NCBI GenBank assembly: GCA_049999765.1
Contig: JBNGIQ010008471.1
Coordinates: 1-31,446, forward strand
DNA length: 31,446 nucleotides
From: Phaeoceros laevis
Taxonomy: Eukaryota > Anthocerotophyta > Anthocerotopsida > Notothyladales
Direction of reading: 5' to 3'
This document shows, in pieces, positions 27,901 through 31,446 of the stretch; position 1 is the first letter of the stretch, and every line of letters starts with the position of its first letter. The notes beneath the pieces were generated by a model. It ran no database searches. It was given only the letters and a program-made list of their open reading frames with translations, and had not been told where the DNA came from. The position numbers and the translations under genes are program-made.

Positions 27901-30900
27901 GGAACAGACCACAAAATCTTCACCCATGTCTGACAAGATGAACAAGGCAGATTATAGGGAACACCATAATGTACGCTGGATCACTGGATGTACCCTACCT
28001 CTACCGCAAAAGCTGTCTACCTTGAACAAACGAAGTTAGCCATATTAGTCAGACCAAGAGCAAACATAAACATTGCTGGGTCATCTAGTCAGCCATGGTG
28101 AGGGGTAGCTTCTATTGCTTGTGTGATCCCCAAGGAACTCCAAAATTTTTACCAACCACTCCTTGTTTTGACACCATGGGCATTCTAGTGTCCAGAGAAA
28201 CTTGCAAACACGACCACCTGGGAATGTGATTTTGCGATGCCTCTCTTCAGGGTAATTGAGCAAACTTGCGAGAGAGAGGAAGCATACAAAAGGCCACCTC
28301 CGTCACTTACCTGAAGCTCGTACAGCCTCCTCTAGTCTTGTCCGTAGCATGTCCCTATCCAAAACACAGTGATGCAACTTGTCCTCCAGTTCAGCTACTC
28401 TTAACTCTGTAATGACATTGACGTTTCGTGCAGATTCTGCAGCTTCAAATTTTAGTGTTGCCTCCTTCTCTCTCCTCACCGCATTATCGTGTTCAGCCTG
28501 GATCCACACAACACCTCGGTTAACTTCATACATCACAGTCATCACAATTTCTAGTCACAAGACCCCACAGCGGTGAGGAAAGACATACCTGTAACTTCTC
28601 GACCACTGTTTGGTAGCGCTCCAGATCAGTTTTCAAATGCTGTACTTGCTCATTTAGTACATTATATGGGCGAGATGAAACAATATGCTGCTCATCACAT
28701 AATATAGCCTGCAAGTAGAATTACAGTAGCCAAGACTTCACGAAACATTAAAAAAAAACAGCATACACTTGTCATCAACTGCAGAGCACACACGTCTACT
28801 CTTGTATTATTGAAGCCATGCTGCCAGTAGGTCATACCTCTATTTGATGTAGCTGCTGAATAAGGCTCAGCTTCGCTTGGTGAGACTCCTCTAACTCTAC
28901 TAGTCTTTGAGCTGCTAGAGCCTACAATTATGCCCAATTCCACAAACACAGTCATTAATCCGTTGACAATGGCGACTAGACCACCAGTTGTTCTGACGGT
29001 CAGTGGCAAGCAGTGCCATGCCAACTACACACCTTGGTCTCTACCAACCCACCATCTGTATCCACCATGTCTCCAAGCCCTTTCTCCAAGACACCACGCT
29101 CTCCAGCTTCAGTTTTCAACCCTGGCAGTGCAACTGCACTGGTGTTCTTCTGATTCCGCAGTGCAGCCAGCTTTCGCCTGCCTAGTTCCAACTCGGCTAC
29201 AGTCTCCTCCAATTCACCTTTCAGATGTACCCTGATGTTAGTTTGATACAGTGCCCTGGTGTGTCTGCCTGTAGACCCTTGCTCTCTGCATGGTACTCAA
29301 GACACTGGACCATTCAGACCACCTGTCTGTTTCCATACACTCCAAACAGTTGCTTGTAGATAAGCGAGGCTACACAACAGTTTGGACCATTGGGCCCTTA
29401 GATATTGGTCATTGACCAGCACACCAAGCATCCTTTACCCTTTTTTTTTCTCGTATGCTGTTGTGGTCATTGAGACATGTACAAGGGCAACAAGACAACA
29501 AACAAGACGAGAACTACAATCTAAAACACCACAGAAGGACTCAGCAGCTTATTACACAGGGAACCTCTGCATGCCATTCCATTTTGACAAAAGGCCACTT
29601 CCGCTTCGGCGATATTTAGAGAGCAACCTCACTTTCAGGTAGTACTCTGAAGAATGAATAACAAGGACTGACGGGTACTCACAAGTCACAATATAGACTT
29701 CTCAATGTCTAGTCTAGCTCTTCCCGCTCAGGTTTTATGCCAGAAGTACCTGACAATTGGTTGATTTTTAACTGATCCCTGGTACTAGAATCCCGCAGTG
29801 CTGCAATTTCCAGAGAAACCTCCCTGTGATGAAGATGGAGAGCATCCATAGCAGAACGCAGCATCACTGTCTCAGCACGGAGCTCATCATATGTTGTCTT
29901 AAGCATCTGCCCAGCTTCTGCATAGGGCAACAGAAAAAGTGAAAACACAAACGTAAAGTTCAACAGGTTGACACTTTCAGCTCAGCTTGCTTGCTTCAAG
30001 CATTTGTGCATAAACGTTTCTACCCAAACACCTCTGCACCCGAGCAATGAAGAGAAGTTTTCCAAATTGTATCCTGTTCTTTTAGTTTCTTGCACCGGAT
30101 AACAGTTTAGCAACGTGGGAAGAGGACATAGCAGAACGACCACTGTAGACATGTAAACAGCACATGGACCATAATGACTAAAAGGAAGTCAGCCAGCAAC
30201 ATCCAGATACAACGACAGTTCAGTATCCTCACAAGCGAGCTGGAAAGAAAAACCAAAATTGTTAGCTTGCAGGACCAGCTCCATTGCTCATCAGCTCCAT
30301 TTGAGAGCTGAAATGCTCAACAAGATGCAAAATTCAAACGTAACATAGATGACCACACAGCAGAAGGAACGAATGAGCTTTGTAATAACCAACCATCACT
30401 TGAAACATGATCTCTCAATCGAAGTGAGAGTCCTTCATTCCTGGACCTCTGCAGATCAATTGCTTGCACCAAGAATCTCATAGTTTTGAGTGTAGAAGCC
30501 CGTTTGATGGCTAGAGATGTCTCAACACTATTGCTGCTTTCTGTAGCACCGCAATCTAACAACCGGTGCAAGAATGTTTCCTCAACCGGGACTGAGGGGT
30601 TGAGTCTATCTGCACTTGTGAAAAAGCCAACAGCATCTCAGCATCTACTGGGAGCCAAGACCCTCCACTTCCACAGAAGCAAAACAGAAAGTCCTCTCAG
30701 GCACATTTCTGCATCATATCAAATATCAGACTGACTGGTCATGTCCCCAAGAGTCTACGATCCAATCAACAACGTTTTTTTGACGTCAAACTCATGAGCA
30801 CGTAACAGAGAAGCAACGTCTCACCAACAAAAGTGCAGGTAGATGCGCTCAACCAGTCCGACTACTAATAGCTTACCCTGATCGGCTGTCGGGGAGTCAA

Positions 30901-31446
30901 GAACCCGCAGGCCGTTCACTGGCGTATTGGAACGCAAAGCCAACAACTCCAGATCGTCAACCAACTGTCATCAAGAGAGTACGCATTTCAAGTTCATGCT
31001 GAACGGAGACATATAAAAAGCACAGTTTGCAGCTGGGCACGACTGCAGACCAGATTCCAAGCCCTATTGACTGCCATAAGTGTGTCATCGTAGGAGGCCT
31101 GCTTGGTTTTCAGATCACTAAAACTGGTCTCCAACGCATGAATTTCCGCTCGCTGCACGTCAAGCTGCTGAGCTAGCTTGTGATTTTGATATTGCAGCAT
31201 TGCTGCATCAATCTGTCGGCCATTTCACTACGTTAGCGAAGCAGGCTGGCACGGTTCATCTCCCCAACGACAAACAAAGAGGGAACTCCAAGTTCAGCAG
31301 GATGCCCAATTGCAAGCTCGCGACAGAACAGTTAAACCTTCTTGTCATCCGATGACGGGCCCATGAGGTGCTGCTTTTTGAGAGGGGGAGAACCAGAATG
31401 ATTGTTGGGATTGCGCCTTTTCTTCTCGGATTCCTCGGTACTGCCC
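24933..31446 (-). CDS. HUB (BRE1): HUB/BRE1 RING E3 ligase for histone H2B, 19 exons
   Basis: It monoubiquitinates histone H2B in the nucleus, promoting transcription-linked H3 methylation; in plants HUB1 and HUB2 act together. Exons: 31446-31338, 31212-31051, 30964-30877, 30609-30394, 29917-29750, 29217-29033, 28921-28838, 28708-28589, 28497-28311, 27593-27433, 27346-27275, 27146-27088, 26688-26494, 26340-26268, 26160-26074, 25913-25776, 25665-25463, 25314-25149, 25064-24933. All introns are GT-AG (84-717 bases) and every phase fits. The product is 868 residues, the usual HUB length. The start ATG is inferred: base 31446 would be its G and A-T lie just outside. The N-terminus G-S-T-E-E-S-E-K-K-R-R is basic. 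A long coiled coil follows, including a V-K-A-A-N-E-A-E-A stretch typical of plant HUBs. The C-terminal C3HC4 RING has C816, C819, C831, H833, C836, C839, C851, C854, and the protein ends V-R-T-V-Y-I. Intron 18 splits the RING between the second and third ligands. Stop TAG is at 24935-24933. I cannot tell HUB1 from HUB2. Confidence 0.93.

Noticed and set aside
28081-28263. Minus-strand 60-codon frame inside HUB intron 9
   Set aside because: Exons 9 and 10 join in phase and match HUB proteins without it, so it is intronic and unassigned.
1-31446. tRNA or rRNA genes
   Set aside because: No cloverleaf with A and B boxes or rRNA core sequence was seen by eye; a covariance-model search would be decisive.

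Overview
This is a plant nuclear genome window. The evidence is plant-type genes with GT-AG introns, Ty1/copia retrotransposon remnants, a nuclear-encoded mitochondrial ribosomal protein and a full plant-type histone H2B ubiquitin ligase gene (HUB/BRE1). I cannot name the species; I see nothing pointing to a seed plant in particular. A run of exactly 100 N (17773-17872) marks an assembly gap.

Layout. The left half (1-18100) is repeat and mobile-element territory. Bases 1-690 hold direct repeats, a 27-bp tandem repeat and a 46-bp palindrome-rich tandem repeat. A decayed Copia element (Copia A, about 1082-6097) has gag, zinc knuckle, protease, integrase, reverse transcriptase and RNase H. Its gag is split by a 235-bp solo-LTR-like insert flanked by the 5-bp duplication CTTAC. 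Next come one or two short LTR-type units (6638-7560) with polypurine-tract and primer-site motifs. Bases 7560-13200 are mostly non-coding, with tandem and dispersed minisatellites. A minus-strand integrase fragment (13204-13560) abuts a second, related, truncated Copia (Copia B, 13561-16406). Bases 16340-17170 are minisatellites and local duplications. An inverted-repeat element with CACTA-like ends (17395-18100) contains the gap and ends about 54 bases from the stop codon of the first host gene.

The right part (18154-31446) is genic: (1) a mitochondrial uL22 gene on the minus strand, with a telo-box upstream; (2) an intronless 552-residue protein of unknown function with Cys/His clusters, on the plus strand; (3) an 89-residue small basic protein on the plus strand, probably with a 5' UTR intron; (4) a 19-exon minus-strand gene (24933-31446) for a HUB/BRE1 RING E3 ligase. 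I assembled the last one exon by exon from splice sites and phase; it gives 868 residues and is complete apart from two bases of the presumed start codon.

The host genes do not form an obvious pathway: organellar translation, chromatin modification and two unknowns. The most interesting items are the frame-neutral solo-LTR insertion, the tandem short LTR units with an antisense OPR-like reading frame, the inverted-repeat element beside the uL22 gene, and the uncharacterised 552-residue protein. I did not find a convincing new multi-gene system.
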